DNA of 64,000 bases from Taudactylus pleione (taxonomy: Eukaryota > Chordata > Amphibia > Anura > Myobatrachidae). The stretch covers positions 992,001-1,056,000 of the forward strand of contig JAUIMM010002021.1 of NCBI GenBank assembly GCA_031769625.1, read 5' to 3'. The notes below the pieces were generated by a model that was not told where the DNA came from, did no database searches, and saw only the letters and a list, made by a program, of their open reading frames with translations. How positions within the stretch are numbered: position 1 is the first letter of the stretch; each line of letters begins with the position of its first letter. A program made the translations under genes and the position numbers. Below, in pieces: positions 46,609-61,583 of this stretch.

Positions 46609-48816
46609 AGCTCTACACCACATTCTATACTATATAACACTATATATCATATTCTATACTATGTTGCACTATCCACCATATTCTACACTCTGCACCACTA
46701 TACAGCTCTACACCATATTCTATGCTATGCATCACTATACACAATACTCTATACTATGCACCACTATACAGCTCTACACCAAATTCTATACTATGTACCT
46801 CTATATACCATATTCTATACTGTGTACCACTATACACCATATTCTATAATATGTACCACAATACAGCTCTACACCATATTCTATACTTTGTACCACTATA
46901 CAACACTACACCATATTCTATACTATGTACCACTATACAGCTCAACACCATATTCTATACTATGTACCACTATACACCATATTCTATACTATTTACCACT
47001 ATACACCATATTCTATACTATGTACCACTATACAGCTCTACAACACATTCTATACTATGTCCTACTAAGCACCATATTCTATACTATGTACCACTATACA
47101 GCTCTACAACACATTCTATACCATGTACCACTATAAAGCTCTACACCGTATTCTATACTATGTACTACTATACACCACATTCTATACTATGTACCACTAT
47201 ACAGCTCTAAACCATATACAACTATACACCACATTCTATACTATGTACCACTATACCACATTCTATACTATGTACCACTATACGCCATATTCTATACTAT
47301 GTGCCTCTATGCACCATATTCTATACAATGTACCACAGTACATCATATTCTATACTATGTACCACTATACACCGTATTCCATACTATGTACCACTATACA
47401 CCATATTTTATACTATGTACCTCTATAGACAATATTCTATACTATGTACCACTATACACCATATTCTATACTATGTACTACAATACAGCTCTACACCATA
47501 ATCTATACTATGTCCCACTATACAACACTACACCATATTCTATATTATGTACCACTATACAGCTCTACACTACATTCTATACTATGTACCACTATAAAGC
47601 TCTACACCGTATTCTATACTATGTACTACTATACACCACATTCTATACAATGTACCACTATACAGGTCTACACCATACACCACTATACACCACATTCTAC
47701 ATATGTACCACTACTCCGCATTCTATACTATGTACCAATATGTACCACTATACACCACATTCTATACTATGTACCACTATACCCCATATTCTATACTATG
47801 TACCTCTATACACCATATTCTATATGATGTACCACTATATAGCTCTACACCACATTCTATACTATATACCACAATACTCCACATTCTAGACTATGTACTA
47901 CTATACACCAATTTCTATAATATGTACCTCTATACACCATAATCTATACTATATACCACTATACACCACATCCTATACTATGTAACATTATACAGCTCTT
48001 CACCACATTCTATACTATGTACCACTATACACCATATTCTATACTATTTACCTCTATACACCATATTCTATACGATATACAACTATACAGCTCTACCCCA
48101 TATTCTCTACTATGTATATACCACTATACAACATATTCTATACTATGAACCACTATACAGCTCTAAACCATATTCTATACTATTTACCACTATACACCAT
48201 ATTCTATACTATGTACCACTATAAACCTCTGCACTATATTCTATGCTATGTACCACTATACAGCATATTCTATACTAAGTACCTATACACCATATTCTAT
48301 AGTATGTGGCACTATACACCACATTCTATACTATGTACCACTATACAGCTCTACACCATATTCTATACTATGTACCACTATACACCACATTCTATACTAT
48401 GTACCGCTATACATCATATTCTGTGTACCACTATACACCATATTATATACTATGTACCACTATACAACACATTCTATACTATGTAACACTATACACCATA
48501 TTCTATACTATGTGCCTTTATACACTATATTCTATTCTATGTACCAATATACACCACATTCTATACTTTTTCCCTCTATACACCATTTTCTATACTATGT
48601 ACCACTATACAGCTCTACCCCATTTTCTATACTATGTACCACTATACAACACTACACCATATTCTATACTATGTACTAATATACAGCTCTACACCGTATT
48701 CTATACTATGTACTACTATACACCACATTCTATACTATGTACCACTACACCACATTCTATACTATGTACCACTATATACCACTATACACCACATTCTATA
48801 CTATGTACCACTATAC
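46609..48816 (+). repeat. 2208-bp tandem unit, copy 2
   Basis: This is the second unit, with landmarks at exactly +2208 from copy 1 and only scattered substitutions (for example tatatgatg for tatacgatg near 47822). Its near-identity indicates recent duplication, or an assembly duplication that would need depth checking. Confidence 0.9.
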
Positions 48817-51027
48817 AGCTCTACACCACATTCTATACTATATAACACTATATATCATATTCTATACTATGTTGCACTATCCACCATATTCTACACTCTG
48901 CACCACTATACAGCTCTACACCATATTCTATGCTATGCATCACTATACACAATACTCTATACTATGCACCACTATACAGCTCTACACCAAATTCTATACT
49001 ATGTACCTCTATATACCATATTCTATACTGTGTACCACTATACACCATATTCTATAATATGTACCACAATACAGCTCTACACCATATTCTATACTTTGTA
49101 CCACTATACAACACTACACCATATTCTATACTATGTACCACTATACAGCTCAACACCATATTCTATACTATGTACCACTATACACCATATTCTATACTAT
49201 TTACCACTATACACCATATTCTATACTATGTACCACTATACAGCTCTACAACACATTCTATACTATGTCCTACTAAGCACCATATTCTATACTATGTACC
49301 ACTATACAGCTCTACACCACATTCTATACCATGTACCACTATAAAGCTCTACACCGTATTCTATACTATGTACTACTATACACCACATTCTATACTATGT
49401 ACCACTATACAGCTCTAAACCATATACAACTATACACCACATTCTATACTATGTACCACTATACCACATTCTATACTATGTACCACTATACGCCATATTC
49501 TATACTATGTGCCTCTATGCACCATATTCTATACAATGTACCACAGTACATCATATTCTATACTATGTACCACTATACACCGTATTCCATACTATGTACC
49601 ACTATACACCATATTTTATACTATGTACCTCTATAGACAATATTCTATACTATGTACCACTATACACCATATTCTATACTATGTACTACAATACAGCTCT
49701 ACACCATATTCTATACTATGTCCCACTATACAACACTACACCATATTCTATATTATGTACCACTATACAGCTCTACACTACATTCTATACTATGTACCAC
49801 TATACAGCTCTACACCGTATTCTATACTATGTACTACTATACACCACATTCTATACAATGTACCACTATACAGGTCTACACCATACACCACTATACACCA
49901 CATTCTACATATGTACCACTACTCCGCATTCTATACTATGTACCAATATGTACCACTATACACCACATTCTATACTATGTACCACTATACCCCATATTCT
50001 ATACTATGTACCTCTATACACCATATTCTATACGATGTACCACTATATAGCTCTACACCACATTCTATACTATATACCACAATACTCCACATTCTAGACT
50101 ATGTACTACTATACACCAAATTCTATAATATGTACCTCTATACACCATAATCTATACTATATACCACTATACACCACATCCTATACGTATGTAACATTAT
50201 ACAGCTCTTCACCACATTCTATACTATGTACCACTATACACCATATTCTATACTATTTACCTCTATACACCATATTCTAATACGATATACAACTATACAG
50301 CTCTACCCCATATTCTGTACTATGTATATACCACTATACACCATATTCTATACTATGAACCACTATACAGCTCTAAACCATATTCTATACTATTTACCAC
50401 TATACACCAATATTCTATACTATGTACCACTATAAACCTCTGCACTATATTCTATGCTATGTACCACTATACAGCATATTTTATACTAAGTACCTATACA
50501 CCATATCTATAGTATGTGGCACTATAACACCACATTCTATACTATGTACCACTATACAGCTCTACACCATATTCTATACTATGTACCACCTATACACCAC
50601 ATTCTATACTATGTACCGCTATACATCATATTCTGTGTACCACTATACACCATATTATATACTATGTACCACAATACAACACATTCTATACTATGTAACA
50701 CTATACACCATATTCTATACTATGTGCCTTTATACACTATATTCTATTCTATGTACCAATATACACCACATTCTATACTTTTTCCCTCTATACACCCATT
50801 TCTATACTATGTACCACTATACAGCTCTACCCCATATTCTATACTATGTACCACTATACAACACTACACCATATTCTATACTATGTACTAATATACAGCT
50901 CTACACCGTATTCTATACTATGTACTACTATACACCACAATCTATACTATGTACCACTACACCACATTCTATACTATGTACCACTATATACCACTATACA
51001 CCACATTCTATACTATGTACCACTATA
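48817..51027 (+). repeat. 2208-bp tandem unit, copy 3 (indel-rich right half)
   Basis: This is the third unit, starting +2208 from copy 2. Its left 1370 bp follow the same register. From about 50187 single-base changes in length appear: catcctatacgtatg, attctaatacg, caccaatattc, accatatctatag, ctataacacc, gtaccacctatac and acacccatttc. At about 51027 it diverges from the unit and enters zone C. The indels are absent from copies 1 and 2. Confidence 0.85.
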
Positions 51028-51429
51028 CACCATATTCTATACTATGTACCTCTATACACCCATATTCTATACTATGTACCTCTATACACCATATTCTATA
51101 CTATGTACTCTATACAACATATTCTAGACTATGTACCACTTTACACCATATTCTATACTATATACCACTATACACCATATTCTATACTATGTAACTATAT
51201 ACACCATATTCTATACTGTGTACCACTATACACCATATTCTATTCTATATACAGCTCTACACCATATTCTATACTATGTATCTCTATACACCATATTCTA
51301 TACTATATACCACTATACAGTTCTATACCATATTCTATACTATATACCACTATACACCATATTCTATACTATGTACCACTATACATTTCTATACCAAATT
51401 CAATACTATGTACCATTATACAGCTCTAC

Positions 51430-54400
51430 ACCACATTCTATACTATGTACCACTATACATCATATTCTATACTATGTACCACTATACAGCTCTACATCAC
51501 ATTCTATACTATGTACCACTATACACCATATTCTATACTTTGTACCACTATACACCATATTCTATACTGTGTACCTCTATACACCATATTCTATACTATA
51601 TACCACTTAACAGCTCTACCCCATATTCTATGCCATGTACCACTATACAGCTCTGTACCACATTCTATACTATATACTACTATACACCACATACTATTCT
51701 ATGTACCACTATACCCGCTCTACACCATATTTTATACTATATACCAATATTCAGCTCTACACCATGTTCTATACTATATACCACTATACACCATATTCTA
51801 TACTATGTACCACTATAAACGACATTCTATACTATATACCACTATACACCTTATTCTATACTATGTATCACTATACACCACATTCTATACTATATACCAC
51901 TATACAGCTCTATACCACATTTTATACTAAATACCATTATACAGCTCTACACCACATTCTATACTATGTACCACTATACAACATATTCTATACTATGTAC
52001 CACTATACAGCTCTTCATCACATTCTATACTATGTACCACTATACACCATATTCTATACTATGAACCACTATACAGCTCTACACCACATTCTTTACAATG
52101 TACCACAATACACCATATACTATGTACCAAGTATACACCATATTCTATACTATGTACCACTATACACCATATTCTATACTATGTACCTCTATACACCATA
52201 TTCTATACTATGTACCACTATACAGCTCTACACCGTATTCTATACAATGTACTACTATACACCACATTCTATACAATGTACCACTATACAGCTCTACACC
52301 ATACACCACTATACACCACATTCTACATATGTACCACTACACCACATTCTATACTATGTACCACTATGTACCACTATACACCACATTCTATACTATGTAC
52401 CACTATACCCCATATTCTATACTATGTACCTGTATACACCAAATTCTATACTATGTACCACTATACACCATATTCTATACGATGTACCACTATATAGCTC
52501 TCCACCACATTCTATACTATATACCACTATACTCCACATTCTAGACTATGTTCTACTATACACCATATTCTATACTATGTACCTCTATACACCATAATCT
52601 ATACTATATACCACTATACACCACATCCTATACTATGTACCATTATACAGCTCTTCACCACATTCTATACTATGTACCACTATACACCATATTCTATACT
52701 ATTTACCTCTATACACCATATTCTATACTATATACCACTATTAACCATATTCTATACAATGTACCACTATACACCATATTCTTTACGATATACAACTATA
52801 CAGCTCTATCCCATATTCTGTACTATGTATATACCACTATACACCATATTCTATACTATGAACCACTATACAGCTCTACACCATATTCTATACTATTTAC
52901 CACTATACACCTTATTCTATACTATGTACCACTATAAACCTCTACACTATATTCTATGCAATGTACCACTATACAGCTCTATACCACATTCTATACTATG
53001 TACAAACTGTACAGGTCTACACTATATTCTATACTTAATACTACTATAGACCACATTCTATACTAAGTACCTCTAAACACCATATTCTATAGTATGTAGC
53101 ACTATACACCACATTCGATACTATGTACCACTATACAGCTCTACACCATATTCTATACTATGTACCACTCTTCACCATCTTCTATACTATGTACCACTAT
53201 ACACCACATCCTATACTATGTACCATTATACAGCTCTTCACCACATTCTATACTATGTACCACTATACACCATATTCTATACTATTTACCTCTATACACC
53301 ATATTCTATACTATATACCACTATTAACAATATTCTATACAATGTACCACTATACACCATATTCTATACGATATACAACTATACAGCTCTACCCCATATT
53401 CTGTACTATGTATACACCACTATACACCATATTCTATACTATGAACCACTATACAGCTCTACACCATATTCTATACTATTTACCACTATACACCATATTC
53501 TATACTATGTACCACTATAAACCTCTACACTATATTCTATGCTATGTACCACTATACAGCTCTATTCCACATTCTATACTATGTACAACTGTACAGGTCT
53601 ACACTATATTCTATACTTAATACTACTATAGACGCACATTCTATACTAAGTACCTCTATACACCATATTCTATAGTATGTAGCACTATACACCACATTCT
53701 ATACAATGTACCACTATACAGCTCTACACCATATTCTATACTATGTACAACTATACACCATATTTTATACTATTTACCTGCTATACACCATATTCTATAC
53801 TATAAACCACTATTAACAATATTCTATACAATGAACCACTATACATCATATTCTATACGATATACAACTATACAGCTCTACCCCATATTCTGTACTATGT
53901 ATATACCACTATACACCATATTCTATACTATGAACCACTATACAGCTCTACACCATATTCTATACTATTTACCACTATACACCATATTCTATACTATGTA
54001 CCACTATAATCCTCTACACTATATTCTATGCTATGTACCACTATACAGGCATATTCTTTAACTAAGTACCTCTATACACCATATTCTATAGTATGTAGCA
54101 CTATACACCACATTCTATACTATGTACCACTATACAGCTCTACACCATATTCTATACTATGTACCACTATACACCATATTCTATACTATGTACCACTATA
54201 CAGCTCTACATCACATTCTATACTATGTACCACTATACACCATATTCTATACTTTGTACCACTATACACCATATTCAATACTGTGTACCTCTATACACCA
54301 TATTCTATACTATATACCACTTAACAGCTCTACCCCATATTCTATGCCATGTACCACTATACAGCTCTGTACCACATTCTATACTATATACTACTATATA

Positions 54401-54860
54401 CCACATACTATTCTATGTACCACTATACCCGCTCTACACCATATTTTATACTATATACCAATATTCAGCTCTACACCATGTTCTATACTATATACCACTA
54501 TACACCATATTCTATACTATGTACCACTATAAACGACATTCTATACTATATACCACTATACACCTTATTCTATACTATGTATCACTATACACCACATTCT
54601 ATACTATATACCACTATACAGCTCTATACCACATTTTATACTAAATACCATTATACAGCTCTACACACATTCTATACTATGTACCACTATACAACATATT
54701 CTATTACTATGTACCACTATACAGCTCTTCATCACATTCTATACTATGTACCACTATACACCATATTCTATACTATGAACCACTATACAGCTCTACACCA
54801 CATTCTTTACAATGTACCCACACCAATATACCACCATTATGTACCAAGTATACACCATAT
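51430..54860 (+). repeat. Paired segments 51430-52145 and 54144-54860 (offset 2714)
   Basis: The two roughly 0.7-kb segments share a run of unusual monomers, including the shifted form ccactatacccgctctacacc and tccatgccatg-type variants, at a constant 2714-bp offset. The second copy has gained and lost single bases, and is disrupted at 54817-54840 where the first reads simply gtaccacaatacaccatata. A third relative lies at about 61,600-62,250. Confidence 0.75.
52617..54060 (+). repeat. Three tandem copies of a roughly 0.5-0.6-kb subunit
   Basis: The landmark gctctaccccatattctgta (with one substitution in the first copy) occurs at 52803, 53386 and 53875, spacings of 583 and 489 bp. The landmark ccacatcctatac occurs at 52621 and 53204 (583 bp). 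The third copy is shortened. The same subunit occurs once per HOR elsewhere (for example near 21370, 28213 and 58633), so this is a local triplication. Confidence 0.8.
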
Positions 54861-56079
54861 TCCAAACTATGTACCACTTTACACCAGTATTCTATACTAT
54901 GTACCTCTATACACCATATTCTATACTATGTACCACTATACACCATATACTACACTATATACCACTATCCAGCTTTACCCCATATTCTATACTATGTACA
55001 CTATACACCTTATTCTATACTATGTGCTATACACCATATTCTATACTATGTACCACTATACACCATATTCTATACTATGTACCACAATACAGCTCTACAT
55101 CATATTCTATATTATATACCACTATACACCATATTCTATACTATGTACCACTTTACACCACATTCTATACTATGTACCACTATACACCATATTCTATACT
55201 ATGTACCACTATACACCATATTCTATACTATGTACTACTTTACAGCTCTACACCACATTCTGTACTATATGCCACTATACACCATATTCTATACTATGTA
55301 GCACTATACACCATATTCTATACTACGTACAACTTAAAATCTCTACACCGTATTCTATGCTATGTATCACTATACACAATACTCTATACTATACACCACT
55401 GTACAGCTATACACCATATTCTATACCATATACCACTATACATGCTATTGTATACAATGACAATGTACCACTATACAGCTCTACACCACAATGTATACTA
55501 TGTACCACTATACAGCTCTACACCACAATATATACTATGTACCACTATACAGCTCTACACCACATTCTATAATATGTACCACTGTACACTATATTCTATA
55601 CTATGTACCACTATACACCACATTCTAGACTATGTACCACTATACACCATATTCTATACTATGTACCATTACACAGCTCTAAATCACATTCTATACTATG
55701 TACCACTATACACCACATTCTATACTATGTACCATTATACAGCTCTACTCCACATTCTATACTATGCACCACTATACACCATATTCTATACTATGTACCA
55801 CTATACAGCTCTACAGCACATTCTATACTATGTACCACTATACACCATATTCTATTTACCACTATATACCACATTCTAGACTATGTACCACTATACCACA
55901 TATTCTATACTATGTACCTCTATACACCATAATTTATACTATGTACCACTACACACCACATTCTATACTATGTAGCACTATACACCATATTCTATACTAT
56001 GTACCACCATACACCATATTCTATACTATGTACCTCTATACACCATATTCTATACTGTGTACCACTATACACCATATTC

Positions 56080-56580
56080 TATACTATGTACCACAATACA
56101 CCATATTCTATACTATTTACCACTATATACCATATTCTATACTATATACCTCTAAACACCATATTTTATACTATGTACCTCTGTACACCATATTCTATAC
56201 TATGTACCACTATACACCATATTCTATACAATGTACCACAATACACCATATTCTATACTATGTACCACAATACACCATATTCTATACTATTTACCACTAT
56301 ATACCATATTCTATACCTCTAAATACCTCTAAACACCATATTTTATACTATGTACCAATATACAACACATTCTATACTGTGTACCACTATACACCATATT
56401 CTATACTATGTACCACAATACACCATATTCTATACTATTTACCACTATATACCATATTCTATACTATATACCTCTAAACACCATATTTTATACTATGTAC
56501 CTCTGTACACCATATTCTATACTATGTACCACTATACACCATATTCTATACAATGTACCACAATACACCATATTCTTAAC
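56080..56580 (+). repeat. Local triplication of a short block, with one scrambled junction
   Basis: The sequence taccacaatacaccatattc followed by ctatttaccactatatacc occurs starting near 56090, 56262 and 56411. In the middle copy the monomer is broken: at about 56311 it reads ctatacctctaaatacctct and then aaacacc, so a partial monomer has been inserted out of the usual register. The first and third copies continue identically through ctctgtacacc. Confidence 0.7.
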
Positions 56581-57079
56581 TATGTACCACTATACATCTC
56601 TACACCACATTCTATACCATGTTTCTCTATAAACCATATTCTATACTTTGTACAACTATACACCATATTCTATACTATGTACCACTATACAGCTCTACAA
56701 CACATTCTATACTATGTCCCTCTACACACCATATTCTATACTATGTACCACTATACAGCTCTACACCACATTCTATACTATGTACCACTATACATCTCTA
56801 CACCATATTCTATGCTATGTATCACTGTACACAATACTCTATACTATGCACCACTGTACTATAGTATACACCATATTCTATACTATATACCACTATACAC
56901 CCTATTGTATACTATGTTCCACTCTACAGCTCTACACCATATTCTATTCTATGTACCACTATACAGCTCTACACCATATTCTAGACTATGTACCACTAAA
57001 CACCATATTCTATACTATGTACATCTATACACCATATTCTATACTATGTACCTCTATACACCATATTCTATACTATATA

Positions 57080-57340
57080 CCACTATATAGCTCACCCCAT
57101 ATTCTATACTATATACCACTATACACCATATTCTATACTATGTACCACAATTCACCTCTACACCATATTCTATACTATGTACCACTATACAGCTCTACAC
57201 CATTTTCTATACTATGAACCACTATATAGCTCTACACCATATTCTATACTATATACCACTATACACCATATTCTATACTATGTACCACAATTCACCTCTA
57301 CACCATATTCTATACTATGTACCACTATACAGCTGTATAC
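57080..57340 (+). repeat. Local tandem duplication of roughly 140 bp
   Basis: The blocks beginning accactatatagctc near 57080 and near 57218 both run through actatataccactatacacc to the unusual accacaattcacctctacacc. The first has gctcacccc where the second has gctctacacc. Otherwise the region is ordinary satellite. Confidence 0.65.
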
Positions 57341-59489
57341 CACATTCTATACTATGTACCACTATACAGCTCTACACCATATTCTATACTATATACTACT
57401 ATTCACCACATTCTATACTATGTACCGCTATACACCATATTCTATAAAATGTAACACTATACAGCACATTCTCTACTATGTACCATTATACAGCTCTACA
57501 CCACAATATATACTATGTACCACTGTACACCATATTCTATACTATGTACCACTATACACAACATTCTAGACTATGTACCACTATACACCATATTCTATAC
57601 TATGTACCTCTATACAGCTCTACACCACATTCTATACTGTGTACCACTATACACCATATTCTATACTGTGTACCACTATACACCATATTCTATACTATGT
57701 ACCACAATACACCATATCCTATACTGTTTACCACTATATACCATATTCTATACTATATACCGCTATACACCATATTTTATACTATGTACCACTATACAAC
57801 ACATTCTATACTATGTAACACTATACACCATATTCTATACTATGTACCTCTATACACCATATTCTATACTATGTACCACTATACAACATATTCTATACAA
57901 TGTACCACAATACTCCATATTCTACACTATGTACCACTATACATCTCTACACCACATTGTATACTATGTTCCTCTATACACCATATTCTATACTATGTAC
58001 CACTATACACCATATTCTATACTATGTACCACTATACAGCTCTACAACACATTCTATACTATGTACCTCTCCACACACCATATTCTATTCTATGTACTAC
58101 TATACAGCTCTACACCGTATTCTATACTGTGTACTACTATACACCACATTCTATACTATGTACCACTACACCACATTCAATACTATGTACCACTATGTAC
58201 CACTATACACTGCATTCTATACTATGTACCACTATACCCCATATTCTATACTATGTTCCTCTATACACCATATTCTATACTATGTACCACTATACACCAT
58301 ATTCTATGTGATGTACCACTATACAGCTCTACACCACATTCTATACTATATTCCACTATACATCACATTCTAGACTATGTACTACTATACACCATATTCT
58401 ATACTATGTACCTCTATACACCATATTCTATACTATATACCACTATACACCACATCTTATACTATGTACCATTATACAGCTCTTCACCACATTCTATACT
58501 ATGTACCACTATACACCATATTCTATACTATTTACCTCTATACACCATATTCTATAATATATACCAATATTAACCATATTCTATACAATGTACAACTATA
58601 CACCATATTCTATATGATATACAACTATACAGCTCTACCCCATATTCTATACTATATATATACCACTATACACCATATTCTATACTATGAACAACTATAC
58701 AGCTCTACACCATATTCTATACTATTTACCACTATACACCATATTCTATACTATGTACCACTGTAAACCTCTACACTATATTCTATGCTATGTAGCACTA
58801 TAAAGCTCTACAACACATTCTATACTATATACTACTATCGACCACATTCTATACTAAATACCTCTATACACCATATTCTATAGTATGTAGCACTATACAC
58901 CACATTCTATACTATGTACCACTATACAGCTCTACACCATATTCTATACTATGTACCACTATACACCATATTCTATACTATGTACCACTATTCAGTTCTA
59001 CACCACATTCTATACTATGTACTGCTATACATCATATTCTGTGTACCACTATACACCATATTCTAGACTATGTAACACTATACACCATATTCTATACTAA
59101 GTACCTCTATACACCATTTTTCATACTATGTACCACTATACACCACATTCTATACTATGTACCACTATACACCACATTCTATACTATGTACCACTATACA
59201 CCATTTTCTATACTATGTACCACTATACAGCTCTACACCATATTCTATACTATGTACCACTATACAGCTCTATACCAAATTCTACACTATGAACCATTAT
59301 ACAGCTCTACACCACATTCTATACTATGTACCACTATACATCATATTCTATACTATGTACCACTATACAGCTCTACATCACATTCTATACTATGTACCAC
59401 TATACACCATATTCTATACTATGTACCTCTATACACAATATTCTATACTATGTACCTCTATACAACATATTCTAGACTATGTACCACTT

Positions 59490-59815
59490 TACACCATATT
59501 CTATACTATATACCACTATACAGCTCTACCCCATATTCTATACTATATACTACTATACACCACATTCTATACCATGTTCCACTATAAACCATATTCTATA
59601 CTATGTAACACTATACACCACATTCCATACTATGTACCACTATACAGCTCTGCACCACATTCTATACTATGTACCACTGTACAGCTCTACACCATATTCT
59701 ATACTATATACTACTATACACCACATTCTATACCATGTTCCACTATAAACCATATTCTATACTATGTAACACTATACACCACATTCCATACTATGTACCA
59801 CTATACAGCTCTACA
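59490..59815 (+). repeat. 161-bp tandem duplication
   Basis: The run tactatacaccacattctat, then accatgttccac and later cattccatactatg, starts at 59551 and again at 59712, an offset of 161 bp. It includes the private variants accatgttcc and cattccat in both copies. The flanks are ordinary satellite. Confidence 0.8.
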
Positions 59816-61583
59816 CCATATTTTATACTATGTACCAATATTCAGCACTACACCATGTTCTATACTATATACCACTATACACCATTTTCTATACTATGTA
59901 CCACTATAAACAACATTCTTTACTATGTACCACTATACACCATATTCTATACTATGTACCACTATACACCATATTCTATACTATATACCACTATACAACA
60001 TATTCTAGACTATGTACCACTTTACACCATATTCTGTACTATATACCACTTAACAGCTTTACCCCATATTCTATGCCATGTACCACTATACAGCTCTGTA
60101 CCTCATTCTATACTATGTACCACTATACAGCTCTATACCACATTCTATACTATGTACCATTATACAGCTCTACACCACATTCTATACTATGTACCATTAC
60201 ACAACATGTTCTATACTAAGTACCACTATACAGCTCTTCATCACATTCTATATTATGTACCACTATAAACCACATTCTATACTATGTACCACTATAAAGC
60301 TTTAAACCACATTCTATACAATGTACCACAATACACCATATTCTATGTACCACTATTCACCATATTCTATACTATGTACCACTATACACCATATTCTATA
60401 CTCTGTACCTCTATACACCATATTCTATACTATGTACCACTATACACCATATTCTATACTATATACCACTATACAGCTCTACCCCGTAATCTATACCATG
60501 TACCACTATACACCATATTCTATACTATGTATCACTATACACCATATTCTATACTATGTATCACTATGCACCATATTCTATACTATGTACCACTATACAG
60601 CTCTACACCATATTTTATGCTATGTACTACAAACTATACACCATATTCTATACTATGTACCACTATACAGCTGAACACCATATTCTATACTAAGTACCAC
60701 TATACAGCTCTACACCATGTTCTATACTATGTACCACTATACTCCACATTCTATGCCATGTACCACTATACACCATATTCTAAACTATGCACCACTATAC
60801 ACCATATTCTATACTATGTTCCACTATACACCACATTCTATGCTATGTACTACTATACACCATATTCTATACTGTGTACCACTATACAACATATTTTATA
60901 CTATGTACCACTATACAGCTCTACACCATATTCTATACTATGTATTTCTATACTCCATATTCTATACTATATACCACTATACATTTCTATACCATATTCT
61001 ATACTATATACGACTATACACCATATTCTATACTATGTACCACTATACAGCTCTATACCAAATTCTACACTATGTACCATGATACAGCTCTTCACCACAT
61101 TCTATACTATGTACCACTATACATCATATTCTACACTATGTACCACTATACAGCTCTACATCACATTCTATACTATGTACCACTATACAGCTCTTCACCA
61201 TGTTCTATACTATGTACCACTATACAGCACATTCTATGCTATGTACCACTATACACCATATTCTAAACTATGTAACACTATACACCATATTCTATACTAT
61301 GTACGACTATACACCACATTCTATGCTATGTACCACTATACACCATATTATATACTATGTACCACTATACACCATATTCTAGACTGTGTACCACTATACA
61401 GCTCTACACCATATTCTATACTATGTATCTCTATACGCCATATTCTATACTATATACCACTATACAGTTCTATACCATATTCTATACTATATATGACTAT
61501 ACACCATATTCTATACTATATACCACTATACAGTTCTATACCATATTCTATACTATGTACCACTATACACCATATTCTATACT

